Shown here: positions 42,387 through 52,251 of the stretch, one piece after another
How the letters are laid out: the number at the start of each line of letters is the position of its first letter
Position numbering within the stretch: the first letter of the stretch is position 1
Assembly (NCBI RefSeq): GCF_024734895.1
Contig: NZ_CP091430.1
Location: 5,660,501 to 5,724,500 of the forward strand
Length of the DNA stretch: 64,000 nucleotides
Reading direction: 5' to 3'
Origin: Paenibacillus spongiae
Lineage (GTDB): Bacteria > Bacillota > Bacilli > Paenibacillales > Paenibacillaceae
The notes under the pieces: generated by a model
Told to the model about the DNA's origin: nothing
Seen by the model: only the letters and a program-made list of their open reading frames with translations
Database searches by the model: none
Program-made: the position numbers and the translations under genes

Positions 42387-44813
42387 TGAACGCTGTCCTC
42401 CAGATTGCCCGTCATCGCTTCCACCGTCTCCGGATCGCCCCACGCCGATATTTTCACGCTGACAGACGGCTTCGGATCCCCCTCGAATTTGCAGCTGAAC
42501 GACACGGGCTGCCCCCCGCTTCGAAGGATCGGCGCATCCGCCGATGCCTGCACCGTCTGCAGCATATTCCAGTTTTGATCGTAGATGCTGCCGGTCCGAC
42601 CGCCTTCGCACACGAGATATTGATTCGGCTTCAGTTCCGTATCGAATGTCATGTAAACCCCGTTGGTGTATAAAGTCGGCCGTTTCACCGAAGCGTCCTC
42701 ATTCCCGTACGAAGGGACCACGCGCAGGGTGAATTTCAACGGTTGCTCGGCATACGAGTTGAAATAAACCCAGTCGGCGCCCCCTGGCTGGCCCGGCTGC
42801 AGCTCGGCAGGATGGCAGACAAGCGGCTTCGAGATGTGAACCGGGTACAGCTTCCAACGGCCTTCGCCGGCCGGTTCCAAGTGCCAGTCTCCCTTCGGCT
42901 CGCGCAGCCGCTTGCGCTGCTCGGCCGTAAACGCTCCTGCCCGCCGTGCCTTCTCCCATTCGCGCACCGACGCCAACAACGGCTCGATATTGCCGTTTCG
43001 CCGCAGCACCGCCGTATCGGCTACCAATGCGAAGCCCGCCCCGAATCCGGCCGCTTTCGACAGCACCCATTCGATTTCGTCCGGCGCCGTCGCCTCGAAC
43101 CGTTCGGAAGCGGACCGGACGAGAAACCATCCCAGCATCGGCGGGATAAAGTTTCGGGCGAAATACCGCTGGTTGCTCAGCCTCCATTCGAGCTGGCCTT
43201 CGCGGGTTGCCGCTCCCCACGGCTCACCCCAGTTGAATCGCGTGAATATGTGCCACAGATAGTTTGGAACGACGATGCTCGCATCGTTGATCACATGATC
43301 CCCCAGCCATCGTAGCACATCTTGACGAACCGGTTGACGCCGTAACCGTCATGTCCGGTGGCGTATAAGCCCTCTAAGCCGTCGAATGAAATCTGCTTCA
43401 AGCCCGTCGTTCGGAACAGTTCCGCGATCCGCCTGCTGTATTCATCCTGCAGGTCGATATTCGGAAAGAAGACGTCATAGGGGTGATCCCACAGCCGGCC
43501 GATTTCCGCGCCGGCCTCATGCTTGGCGGCAGCCGTGCCATTCACGCCGCGCCGTACGTCCAGCAGCTTCAAGGCGCGCTCTCGGTCACGGCGTCGTATT
43601 CGATCAGCTCGCTGCCGATTTTCGCCGAACGCCGGAACAATCCGGCCCCGAACGGCTGCGGGTCGCTTACCTCGATCTCCCGGTCCTCCGCTCCGACGCT
43701 GCCGACGGCCCGCGCCGATCCTGAGAACTGCAGCCGTTCGTCCGGCACCGGCGTCACATAGGGATCGTTCAGCGTCGTAAAGTTAGAGAGCGTATGAACG
43801 CCGACCTTCACGCCTTCGCGTTCGGCCAGCTCCGCGCAAGCTTTCAATCCAGCGTCGCCATTAGGGAAGCTGCCCGGCTTCAACGTGAAATGTCCCCATT
43901 GCGAGAACGGATCGGGATGGTACACATAGTTCAAGCCGGCCATCTTCGTATACCGCACCGCATCCGCCATCGTCGCTTCGGAGAAATCGGTGATGACATA
44001 CGATTGATTCGCCGCCGGCGACGTTTTGCCCCACTCGCCTTCGATCATCGGATGCGGCAGCCCTTCCCCGATCTCGATCGCTTCGATCGTTTGGAGAACC
44101 CGGTCGACCGCGCAGCCGAACAAGGCGATCTTGGTCCCGGCGATTCGAGCGTCGCCGCCCGCGATCGGCGCGATATCGACATCCGGCAAATTCCATGCGG
44201 GGCGCCGGGCTGCATCTGCCCGATTCCGGGCATACGCTTGCAGCATGCTTCCTTCGCTTGTCGGCCACGCCGCGCAAGCATCATATTCGAATTTGTTGTC
44301 CGAAGGCTGCGTGCTGTCAGGGTCCGGCATCCCGCTGTTCGAATACGTTTGCTGAACATAGTCCAACCTATCGAGCTCAAGAGGCCATCCCCCGACGGTT
44401 TTTATATTCAACGCCTGCAGGCCGAGGGCGAATGATCCGTTATGCACGACGCCGACCGACTCTCCGATCGACCCGGCAACCGTCGTAACGTAAGGCCCCC
44501 AGATGACGGCATCGACATCGCCATCAATGGATTGTACTTCGAATGTCGCGTAAAGCCCTTTTTCTTCGGCCAAAATCGCCACCGTCGCCCTGCACTCAGG
44601 AAACTTCAATGTTATTATGCCGGATGCCGCTTCATAATCGGCCTGCTCCGGCATCTCGATACGGCCGTCAACGACAACCCGAAGCAGCGGCATAGTATGG
44701 TTGGCAGATTCATATCGAATACCGGAAGCCGTATCGGTCAGGCCGGTTACCCTGCCTTGATGATCCAATTGAATGCTCAACTTTCCTGCAGAAATGCTCA
44801 ACATCTCTCTCAT
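42383..44813 (-). pseudogene. Frameshifted second copy of the TIM-barrel hydrolase-like gene
   Basis: This is a 2431-base copy of the gene at 11072-13504 (2433 bases). Two single-base deletions break it. The first lies in codon 414-415 (about 43569-43572, CTTCAAGG against CTTCCAAGG). The second is near codon 506 (about 43296-43301, GATCCCCCAG against ATCGCCCCAG). It therefore reads as three pieces: 44813-43569, 43572-43291 and 43318-42383. From codon 41 on the copies are nearly identical; codons 1-40 differ at about a quarter of residues. Loss of D478-bearing frame continuity means no full protein unless the deletions are assembly errors. It follows the 640-residue gene, as its ancestral partner, by 48 bases. 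Confidence 0.88.
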
Positions 44814-44861
44814 CTCCTTAACACCGGCAGCATTTCATTTATTCACTTCCAAGCTGCCTGT

Positions 44862-46784
44862 TCAGTCCATCCTTTTGACGATTTCCATCGTAGCGATTTC
44901 ATGGGGTTGAAGCGTCAGCGTTACGACGCCATGACCGCGCGAGTCCAGTTTCACCGCGCCGATTGTTTCGACGAGGGCTTCTTCTCTGCCTGCAAACCCT
45001 GCATATTTTAGCGGCAGCTCCAGCGTAATCATTTTTTCTTCATTGACCGGATTAAACACGACCAGGACGGCGGGAATTTCCGCTTCCGTCGATACATGCA
45101 TCACCGCATCCGGTTCGAAACCATTCGGACGCGCGAGATGCACCATTTCGCCAGCCAGCGTCGCCCGATACTTCTTATAGAACGAAATCCATTTCTGAAA
45201 AATTGTATTCGTCTTATTCCCGATATAAGCCTTTTTTCCGTATAATACACCGCTATGCCCGTATCCGAACATGCCGCCGAGCGCATGGTCGTAGGTAGCC
45301 GTGTTTTCCTCGGACGGCTCGATGCTGTGACCATGGTACGTTTCCAGGTTAGCGGACGTCCATGTCGCGCAAGCCGGATCTTTATACCTCGAGTCGTAAA
45401 CAAATGCACGCGATTGCGTAACAAGACGCATGCCGCCCATGACATTCTGATCTTCCTCGCGGTAACCGCCGGGACGCTGGCTCAACCCCAGAAACATGGC
45501 TTGCATTTCTTGCGGCGCGGTAATCATCTTGTTTCTGTCCGTTATTTCCTTGAAAAAGCGCTTTTCCCACATCCAATTCATGAACTCCACGCTTTGCGGA
45601 TTAGCGTGACTGTGATCGGCCTCTTGGCACGGAAGCCCATGATAAGGACCGTCAATGGCAAGGCCGTCAAACCCAATATGATCTAAGAGATGGAGCAGCT
45701 TCGCTCTGATATAATCGCCCCATGGCGACTGGTAGCACATATTGCCCAGGCCTTCCGGGGAATAACGGATTCCGTCGGGGCCTAAATACTGCCACTCCGG
45801 ATGCTGCTTGCAAATCGCGGAAGAATGCCAGGCGATCGTCGTTGAGCAATAAGGAAGAACCGTTAAGTTTTTACTGTGATAGTAATCGACCAGCTTCTTC
45901 AAATCTTCTTCCCCATTCGGGAATAGATCCGGACGCGGGATGTAGTCGCCCGTATTCGTAAACAGCTGACCTACGAATAACTCGACCGATTCGACGCCGT
46001 CCTCGGCTGCTTTATCGGCGAATGCAAGGAGCTCTTCGTATGAACGGCATGTGGCCACGATTTGTTTGATTTGCGGCGATGTAATCCATGGCGCAATTTT
46101 CTTGTAAAGCCGGTGCAAAATAATCGAAGCCTCGTCTTTGTTGCCGGACGTAACCGCCTCGTAGCACTTGAAGGTTTCAAAATGCTGCCCCGGCATAAGC
46201 TCCATGCCGATCGGCTTCGGAAATTCGAACCGGGAGAATGGAACGTAATAGTCGTCTTCCTTCTGGATATTCCAATAATAGTCGCTGAATACCGACAGCT
46301 CGATCTTCCCTTCGAACAATCGAACGATGTCAACGGTGACATTATCTACGGTAAGAGGGGAAGACGAAACATTGTGCACGCTTACACTTTTCGTTAACAA
46401 AGGCAGTTCGTCGGCAATTTCATATTCGATGACAAGTTCGACCGGCGGTATTCCCTCGTGGCGCCCCGCACATGTCAGGCGAAGAATCTCTCCGAAGCTG
46501 CCCTTGCTCACCTCGGCGTTTGCAACGTAAAAGGCCCCTTCCCTGTCCCAATTCAACCGATGCTTCCATGGTCCGGCCTCATATGTCTTGCCGTCGATGG
46601 TCATGGCAGCTTCATAAGGCAGGTTCGACTCGAATGAAAAAACCGGGTACCAGTATTCTCCCCTCTGCTTGCCATTAGGACGAATATTATATTCAGTCGT
46701 CGCCAAGCCTTCCGAAATATCGATTTCCCGATAGATATAATCATTCTGAATAACTATTTTATTGTTTTGTATGGATATGCCCAT
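44862..46784 (-). CDS. Alpha-galactosidase-like TIM-barrel protein
   Basis: 640 residues, no signal peptide. A beta-sandwich N-terminal domain (about 1-235) is followed by a TIM barrel (about 240-540) and a short beta C terminus (LEGTLTLQP-type end, TLTLQPHEIATMEI). The barrel strand GFDGLAIDGPYHG carries D373 and D378, one of which is likely the nucleophile, as in clan GH-D alpha-galactosidases, but exact family membership is not certain. Start ATG 46784. It lies after the binding protein and a hairpin, and before the frameshifted hydrolase copy. The tail of a paralogue survives at 13552-13620, so this gene and the TIM-barrel gene formed a conserved pair. Probable role: removal of an alpha-linked sugar from imported oligosaccharides. 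Confidence 0.7.
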   Translation of the reverse strand: MGISIQNNKIVIQNDYIYREIDISEGLATTEYNIRPNGKQRGEYWYPVFSFESNLPYEAAMTIDGKTYEAGPWKHRLNWDREGAFYVANAEVSKGSFGEILRLTCAGRHEGIPPVELVIEYEIADELPLLTKSVSVHNVSSSPLTVDNVTVDIVRLFEGKIELSVFSDYYWNIQKEDDYYVPFSRFEFPKPIGMELMPGQHFETFKCYEAVTSGNKDEASIILHRLYKKIAPWITSPQIKQIVATCRSYEELLAFADKAAEDGVESVELFVGQLFTNTGDYIPRPDLFPNGEEDLKKLVDYYHSKNLTVLPYCSTTIAWHSSAICKQHPEWQYLGPDGIRYSPEGLGNMCYQSPWGDYIRAKLLHLLDHIGFDGLAIDGPYHGLPCQEADHSHANPQSVEFMNWMWEKRFFKEITDRNKMITAPQEMQAMFLGLSQRPGGYREEDQNVMGGMRLVTQSRAFVYDSRYKDPACATWTSANLETYHGHSIEPSEENTATYDHALGGMFGYGHSGVLYGKKAYIGNKTNTIFQKWISFYKKYRATLAGEMVHLARPNGFEPDAVMHVSTEAEIPAVLVVFNPVNEEKMITLELPLKYAGFAGREEALVETIGAVKLDSRGHGVVTLTLQPHEIATMEIVKRMD

Positions 46785-46841
46785 GATCTGCTTCTCCTCT
46801 CAGCTTATGAAAATGTAAACCGTCAAAGCAAGGGTATGTAT

Positions 46842-46863
46842 GCGGCCTTCGCTTGAAGGCCGC
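46842..46863 (-). terminator. Hairpin after binding-protein gene
   Basis: A perfect 9-bp stem GCGGCCTTC with GAAGGCCGC closes a 4-base loop, 31 bases after the binding-protein stop at 46895. There is no U-tract on the minus strand. It probably acts as a 3' stabiliser or attenuator ahead of the galactosidase-like gene. Confidence 0.55.
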
Positions 46864-46894
46864 CAGCCTATCAACTTATGCTGCTTCCGTGGCT

Positions 46895-48523
46895 CTATTG
46901 CTGTTTTAACTGATCATACGCTTGCTGCGCTTCTGCCATGACCTTGTCGCCGCCTATTTTGTTCCACTCCGCCACGAAGCTGTCAAACTCGCTGACCGGT
47001 TTCTTGCCCGTGATCATATCGATGAACGTTTGCATCGTCATCTTATCCAGTCTTTCCTTGTAATCATTGTAGATTGGCCTGTCGATCGGTCCAAGAATAT
47101 CATATTTTCCCGTGCCCAATTCCATCAGCTGGCTTCGCAGCGGAAGCATGGATTTATCCTTTGTAGCAAAAGACGCCAACTCTTCGCTGTAATCGTCATT
47201 CCATCCCCCCGGAACGGAATAAGCGCCGTCAAAGCCGTATTTCCACCGTTCCTTCTGATCATCGTACGGCTTGATATATTCGAACTCGCCATCCGCCGTC
47301 TTCTTGAACGTCTTTCCTTCTTCGCCAAAGGTTTGCGCGATCTTGGATTCGACTTCGAAGGAAGTGAATTCGAATACCTGAAGATATTTGATCATTTTAT
47401 CGCGGTCGTTCTCCAATTGCTTGCCGAACATAATGTCGACTCCAAACAGCGCATTACCCTGCAGCATGCCAAAGTTTCCGTCCGGTCCTGTAGGCCCCGG
47501 AATCATGGCAAAGCTGGCTTCCGGATTCTTCTTGTGCAGGGTCGCATAGATATCGTTGCAGCAGAATACGCCATCCTGAGCAAGCCCAAACCAATAGGTT
47601 CCGACAGCTCCGGCTTTTTCCTGAACCAATTTATCCTGTACGTTGTTCGCTTTGTGTACGATAAATTCCGGATCGATCAAACCTTCGCTATACCAACGGT
47701 TTAATACGGTCAAGGCTTCTTTCGCCCCAGGCAATATGTCGCCACGCACGATCTTGCCGTTGTCTTCCGTAAACGCACCCGGATAAACGCCATACGCGCC
47801 GAACACAAAGCTGAATAAATCTCCGATTCCCCCGGCCGTTCCCGTAATGCCGTAAGTGTCCTGTTTGTTATTTCCGTCCGGATCGTCATTGCGGAATCTC
47901 TTCAACGCTTCTTCCATCTCTTCAAGCGTCTCCGGCGTCTTCGTTATCCCGACTTTTTTCAGCCAATCCTCGCGGAAGCCTACAACATTCCCATGCGGAG
48001 CCAAGTCCCAAATCCCCGGCAATCCGTAAATTTTACCGTCCCTGCGCAAATATTTGAAAGGATCGTCTCCCAATATCTTTTTCAAAAATGCCATGTACTT
48101 GGGTGCGTACTGTTCCAGATCCTCCAATTTGATCTCGGCAACGACATCTTGTTTGATCAGCTTATCGTATTCCTGGAAGCTAAGACTTTTCCACCAATCG
48201 GGAATATCGCCGGAAGCGATGGCCAGATTCAGCTTTTCCTTCGCCGTATCGGAGGATGCGACATAGAATTCAGCCTCAAAATCGAATTTGGATTTGAGGA
48301 AGTTCATGAAATAACCGTCTGTTTTGGTTTGTTCCGGATAATAGGTCCAAAAATTCAGCTTCATCTTCTCTGCTGCGCCATCCGAATCTCCCCCGTCGTT
48401 CGACTGGGCGTTTTCCTGATTCTTCGGTGCTTCCGAATTTGAATTCCCGCCGCATCCGCTGAGCAGCAGAACAAGCAGCATGCAGAGGATGAATGCGGAT
48501 AACCCATATTTTTTTCTATTCAT
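46895..48523 (-). CDS. Lipoprotein solute-binding protein, LplA/YtcQ type
   Basis: 542 residues. Lipobox LLLSGC (Cys24), Asn/Ser/Asp linker, then a large SBP body. The loop NDPDGNNKQDTYGITG is the calcium-type motif of this binding-protein branch. Ends in SEFDSFVAEWNKIGGDKVMA, also characteristic. Start ATG 48523 is preceded by AAGAGGG; the frame extending to 48646 overlaps the upstream permease stop and is rejected. It follows two permeases and the regulator-kinase pair in one minus-strand operon and feeds them. Ligand unknown; the downstream hydrolases suggest a galactose- and hexosamine-containing glycan. Confidence 0.93.
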   Translation of the reverse strand: MNRKKYGLSAFILCMLLVLLLSGCGGNSNSEAPKNQENAQSNDGGDSDGAAEKMKLNFWTYYPEQTKTDGYFMNFLKSKFDFEAEFYVASSDTAKEKLNLAIASGDIPDWWKSLSFQEYDKLIKQDVVAEIKLEDLEQYAPKYMAFLKKILGDDPFKYLRRDGKIYGLPGIWDLAPHGNVVGFREDWLKKVGITKTPETLEEMEEALKRFRNDDPDGNNKQDTYGITGTAGGIGDLFSFVFGAYGVYPGAFTEDNGKIVRGDILPGAKEALTVLNRWYSEGLIDPEFIVHKANNVQDKLVQEKAGAVGTYWFGLAQDGVFCCNDIYATLHKKNPEASFAMIPGPTGPDGNFGMLQGNALFGVDIMFGKQLENDRDKMIKYLQVFEFTSFEVESKIAQTFGEEGKTFKKTADGEFEYIKPYDDQKERWKYGFDGAYSVPGGWNDDYSEELASFATKDKSMLPLRSQLMELGTGKYDILGPIDRPIYNDYKERLDKMTMQTFIDMITGKKPVSEFDSFVAEWNKIGGDKVMAEAQQAYDQLKQQ

Positions 48524-48581
48524 CGTTGTATCCCTCTTCCTTTCACATTGTATGGTTCTATTCATTGCTTCACGTTCATGC

Positions 48582-49454
48582 TCAACCTTTAACAGCGCCC
48601 ACCATGATTCCCTGAACAAAATATTTCTGCAAAAAAGGATAGACAATAAGCATCGGAAGGATCGAAAGCATGATGACGGTGGCCTGCAGCTGCCTTCCGG
48701 AATAGGGACTCTTCTCTTGCAATTTCGTTAACACTTCGCTGAACTGAGTCGGGTTGTTCTGGATAATGATTCGTCTAAGCACCAGCTGCAGCATCTCTTT
48801 ATCCGCATCGTTCGTATAAATCAACGCGTCGAACCAGGCATTCCAATGTCCGACTCCTACCCACAACGCTTCCGTGGCAATAATGGGCATGGATAACGGA
48901 AGAATAATTCGGAAGAAAATTTTCAAATATCCCGCGCCGTCCACCATCGCCGATTCTTCCAGGCTATCCGGCAGCGAACGGAAAAAGTTGCGCATAATCA
49001 AGACGTTGAACGTACTGATCATACCGGGGATGACAAGCGCCCATATGGTGTTGTACATCCCGAGATACTTGATTAACAAATAGTTTGGAATCAATCCGCC
49101 TCCGATGATAAATTGGATCAACATGAAGCGCGTAATCCATTTATTTAACGGTAAATCTTTTTTCGACAACGGATAAGCGGTGATCGCGGTTGCCAATATG
49201 CTAAGCAGCACGCCGAGGCATGTCCTTATAATGGTATTTTTATAGCCGACCCATAAGGCATCGAAGTCAAATGCGAGCTTGTAGCTGTCAAACGTGATCT
49301 TTTCCGGAAACAGCATGAATGAACTGTTGGCGGCATCCCCGCCATCTAGCGATATGACCACTTGCGTCCAAAACGGATACAAGGTTATGACCAGTACGAC
49401 CGTCATGATTGCATACAGAAAGATGTCTGCGATTTTGCTCCCTGTCTTTACCAT
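48582..49454 (-). CDS. Sugar ABC transporter permease, LplC/YtcP type
   Basis: 290 residues, six helices (first at about 11-31, IFLYAIMTVVLVITLYPFW). EAA loop EESAMVDGAGYLKIFFRI. Ends in LQKYFVQGIMVGAVKG, the branch signature. It overlaps the LplB-type gene upstream by 7 bases. The binding protein follows 58 bases downstream. Together with its partner it forms an importer that lacks its own ATPase gene. Confidence 0.92.
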   Translation of the reverse strand: MVKTGSKIADIFLYAIMTVVLVITLYPFWTQVVISLDGGDAANSSFMLFPEKITFDSYKLAFDFDALWVGYKNTIIRTCLGVLLSILATAITAYPLSKKDLPLNKWITRFMLIQFIIGGGLIPNYLLIKYLGMYNTIWALVIPGMISTFNVLIMRNFFRSLPDSLEESAMVDGAGYLKIFFRIILPLSMPIIATEALWVGVGHWNAWFDALIYTNDADKEMLQLVLRRIIIQNNPTQFSEVLTKLQEKSPYSGRQLQATVIMLSILPMLIVYPFLQKYFVQGIMVGAVKG

Positions 49455-50419
49455 AATGTATAATCACCGCCTCCGATCCTTCTGGCAAGTCCATTCGCCG
49501 TCAGCATCAAGATGAGACCGATGACCGATTTAAACAAGCCTACCGCCGTCGCATAACCGTAATCCATTTCGACCAAGCCTTTTCGGTAAACATAAGTGTC
49601 GATAATATCGGCAACATCATATACTTGCGGGTTGTACATGTTGAAAATCTGATCGAATCCGGCATCGAGAATGCCAGACATGGACAAGACGAGCATGATG
49701 CTGATGACCGGCATGAGCAGCGGAATCGTAATGTAGATCATTCGCTTGATCCGGCCTGCGCCGTCAACGACCGCAGCCTCATGCAAATGCGGATCAATGC
49801 CCGTGATTGCGGCAAAATAAATGATCGAGCTCCAGCCGAATCCCGCCAGAATCGACGTGAAGACTAGAATCGAACGAAAATAACTGGTATCGGCCATGAA
49901 TAATTTGGGATCGACCCCGAACATTCCAAGGATCGCGTTAACCGGCCCCTCAAGTGAAAAGATGCTCATGAAAATCCCGCCCAGGATGATCCATGAAATG
50001 AAATGAGGCAGGTAGGAAGCCGTCTGGACCGTCTTCTTGAATTTGACGTTTTTCACTTCACTCAGCAGCAGCGCGAAAATGATGGGAATGGGAAACCCGA
50101 ACACCATGCGGTATACGCTAATCAATACCGTATTTTTTAGCACCAGATAGAAACCCGGATCTCGAAACGCTTTTTCAAAATGGGCCAATCCGACCCATGG
50201 ACTGCCGAAGAAGCCTTTCGTAATTTGAAAATCTTCAAACGCAATCAATAGCCCGTAAATCGGTACATAGTTGAAAATGATGACGTACAATACGGAAGGA
50301 ATCATCATGATTAACAGTACCCTGTATTTTTTGAACGCATGACGTTTGGATTTGGCGTCCCCGGTTTTCGGTTGGCCGTTCCATCCGGGCCGCCGGGCCA
50401 GCACTGTCGTTTTGCTCAT
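49448..50419 (-). CDS. Sugar ABC transporter permease, LplB type
   Basis: 323 residues, six helices (first at about 31-51). EAA loop [19 protein letters not shown], and the end ADIIDTYVYRKGLVEMDYG is typical of LplB. I start at ATG 50419 (MSKTTVLARR) behind AAGGAG. The ATG at 50446 lies within the region of the palindrome and has no site. It is the first transporter gene after the kinase (119-base gap), with its own extended -10 promoter. Confidence 0.92.
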   Translation of the reverse strand: MSKTTVLARRPGWNGQPKTGDAKSKRHAFKKYRVLLIMMIPSVLYVIIFNYVPIYGLLIAFEDFQITKGFFGSPWVGLAHFEKAFRDPGFYLVLKNTVLISVYRMVFGFPIPIIFALLLSEVKNVKFKKTVQTASYLPHFISWIILGGIFMSIFSLEGPVNAILGMFGVDPKLFMADTSYFRSILVFTSILAGFGWSSIIYFAAITGIDPHLHEAAVVDGAGRIKRMIYITIPLLMPVISIMLVLSMSGILDAGFDQIFNMYNPQVYDVADIIDTYVYRKGLVEMDYGYATAVGLFKSVIGLILMLTANGLARRIGGGDYTLW

Positions 50420-50444
50420 CCCTTTCGTCTCCTTCCTATAATCC

Positions 50445-50460
50445 ATGAATGCGCATTCAT
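50445..50460. promoter_or_regulatory. Perfect 16-bp palindrome near the permease promoter
   Basis: ATGAATGCGCATTCAT is perfectly self-complementary. It sits 12 bases downstream of the -10 box on the minus strand, in the likely 5' end of the transporter message. It could be an operator for the nearby YesN regulator; no other copy was noticed in the window. Confidence 0.4.
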
Positions 50461-50471
50461 TTCATATGGAA

Positions 50472-50480
50472 AGTATAGCA
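50472..50480 (-). promoter_or_regulatory. Extended -10 promoter for the permease operon
   Basis: Minus strand TGCTATACT is an extended -10 (TGn plus TATACT, 5 of 6). No -35 hexamer is recognisable 17 bases upstream, as expected of an activator-dependent promoter. It faces the permease at 49448-50419. Confidence 0.45.
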
Positions 50481-50538
50481 TGGGGGTCATAAGGCATCAT
50501 TATCACTTATTTGATTTTCTTATCGTTTTTTTGTCAAA

Positions 50539-52251
50539 TCAGATCGATCTGCTTTCATCCTTTACCGTTAGCGGTACGGTAATCAACATCGTTGTTCCTT
50601 CCTCTCCCTCACGATGACCTCGGACGGTTATGCCGTAACCATGACCGAAGAACAGTTCGATTCGTTCTTGCACATTCCTAAGGCCATACCCGGCAGAGCG
50701 AAGTTTCATGACATTCTGGACAAGTTCTTCTTTCATTCCCGGCCCATTATCCGTAATGGCAAATTGCAAGCAGCCTTCCACAAGGCAAGCCGAAATAGTG
50801 ATCATCCCTCTGCCGTCCGTCTTCCGGTGAACGCCATGCTTGATCGCATTCTCCACCAGCGGTTGCAAAATCATATTAATCGTATCGTACCGATTGACGT
50901 CGTTGTCGATATCGTACATAACATCGAAGCCATAATTATCGGTGATGAGCATAATGTCCAAATACGATTTCACATTTTCCAGTTCATTAGTAACCGATAT
51001 AAAATGGTCCCCTTTGTTGAGTGCCGTGCGATAGTACTTGGACAACGAAGTTACGATCCGGCTTATTTCATAGGATTTGGTTTGCAGCGCCTTCCAGTTG
51101 ATGGACGAGAGCGTGTTATATAAAAAATGAGGATTCATCTGCGCTTGCAGCCTATGCAGTTCTTTCTGCCGCACCTCCTGAATCAGTTCTCGAATACGAA
51201 ACAGCATGTTGCCGAAACGGTCGGTCAGCTCGCCGATTTCGTCTTTGGAGGAATTTTGAATCTTCAGTTCAAGCCCGCCGTTCTCCACGCGTTTCATCCA
51301 ATGATTCAGCCGGTAGATGCGCCTCAGCATCCCGTTGGCGAATAGCGAAATGATAATCAGCAGAATCGCGATGCAAATACCGATAACGATAAAGGTGGCA
51401 TACAAGATAGGGGCAGCGTTTCCGGATACCTGGTCGATCGGCACATAGCAGTGGATCGTCCAGTCCGTTTTCGGAATTTTCTTGTTGATTACCATAAACT
51501 CGATTCCGTTAATCGTGGTCACGCCTTCTTCCCGAACCTCTGCAGGAGCTTCGGAAAACCAACTGGCTGCGCGTGCATTGGTCACCGCCGCAGCGCCGTT
51601 CGAGTCCGATATGACGAGGCCGTAATCGCTCAGCAGCTTCATCGCATCCATGAATATACTTTCGACATTCACGTGAACATACAACACATGATGGCCTGAT
51701 AAGAACGTTTCCGGAAATTTGCTTACCGCATAGGCTGCCTGCTGCGATTCGTCAAAATACCAGCGGATGCCGAATTTTCTCAGAGCATCCCTGTACCAGC
51801 TTTGATCGGATACCCGATTGGCCGACCGCAAATAATCGCCGTATTCCGGAAGCGGGCTTTCGGTATATATGGTCAACTTATCGATCCCGTGATAGGACGT
51901 GAGCATCATATTGAAGTAGGGATCCAAATACTCTCTTAATTGATTGGCCAATGTCGATAATTCGACCGCTTCGCCGCTTTGAACCGATACTATGTCTTGT
52001 ATCAAACCATTGGCGACAATCAAGTGGATCAAATTATTGTACAATTCCATCTTATAGGCAATACTGCTCTCCGCTGTACTAATGTTTCTCTCGATGCTTT
52101 GCTTCGCTTGTTCATTGAGCAATTGTCTCGATTGCGTGTATGAATAAATGCCGAGCACCATAATCGGAATGATGGTCACGATCAGATACGACATATACAG
52201 CTTTTGTTTCAATTTAAAACGTATGAAGGTCCAGTTCATCCATCTTTTCAT
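50539..52251 (-). CDS. YesM-like sensor histidine kinase
   Basis: 570 residues. Helix 1 at about 18-38, an extracellular dCache-like sensor region to about 275, helix 2 at about 278-302, then HAMP. The phospho-acceptor is H375 in MNPHFLYNTLSS. The HATPase has VENAIKHGV, DNGPGM and GYGLRN. Its start overlaps the stop of the response regulator by 4 bases (ATGA), so the pair is co-translated. It controls, most likely, the permease, binding-protein and hydrolase genes downstream. Confidence 0.93.
   Translation of the reverse strand: MKRWMNWTFIRFKLKQKLYMSYLIVTIIPIMVLGIYSYTQSRQLLNEQAKQSIERNISTAESSIAYKMELYNNLIHLIVANGLIQDIVSVQSGEAVELSTLANQLREYLDPYFNMMLTSYHGIDKLTIYTESPLPEYGDYLRSANRVSDQSWYRDALRKFGIRWYFDESQQAAYAVSKFPETFLSGHHVLYVHVNVESIFMDAMKLLSDYGLVISDSNGAAAVTNARAASWFSEAPAEVREEGVTTINGIEFMVINKKIPKTDWTIHCYVPIDQVSGNAAPILYATFIVIGICIAILLIIISLFANGMLRRIYRLNHWMKRVENGGLELKIQNSSKDEIGELTDRFGNMLFRIRELIQEVRQKELHRLQAQMNPHFLYNTLSSINWKALQTKSYEISRIVTSLSKYYRTALNKGDHFISVTNELENVKSYLDIMLITDNYGFDVMYDIDNDVNRYDTINMILQPLVENAIKHGVHRKTDGRGMITISACLVEGCLQFAITDNGPGMKEELVQNVMKLRSAGYGLRNVQERIELFFGHGYGITVRGHREGEEGTTMLITVPLTVKDESRSI

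Noticed and set aside
42383..43318. Three separate genes within 42383-44813
   Set aside because: Alignment with the intact gene at 11072-13504 shows one gene with two single-base deletions; the downstream pieces have no start signals.
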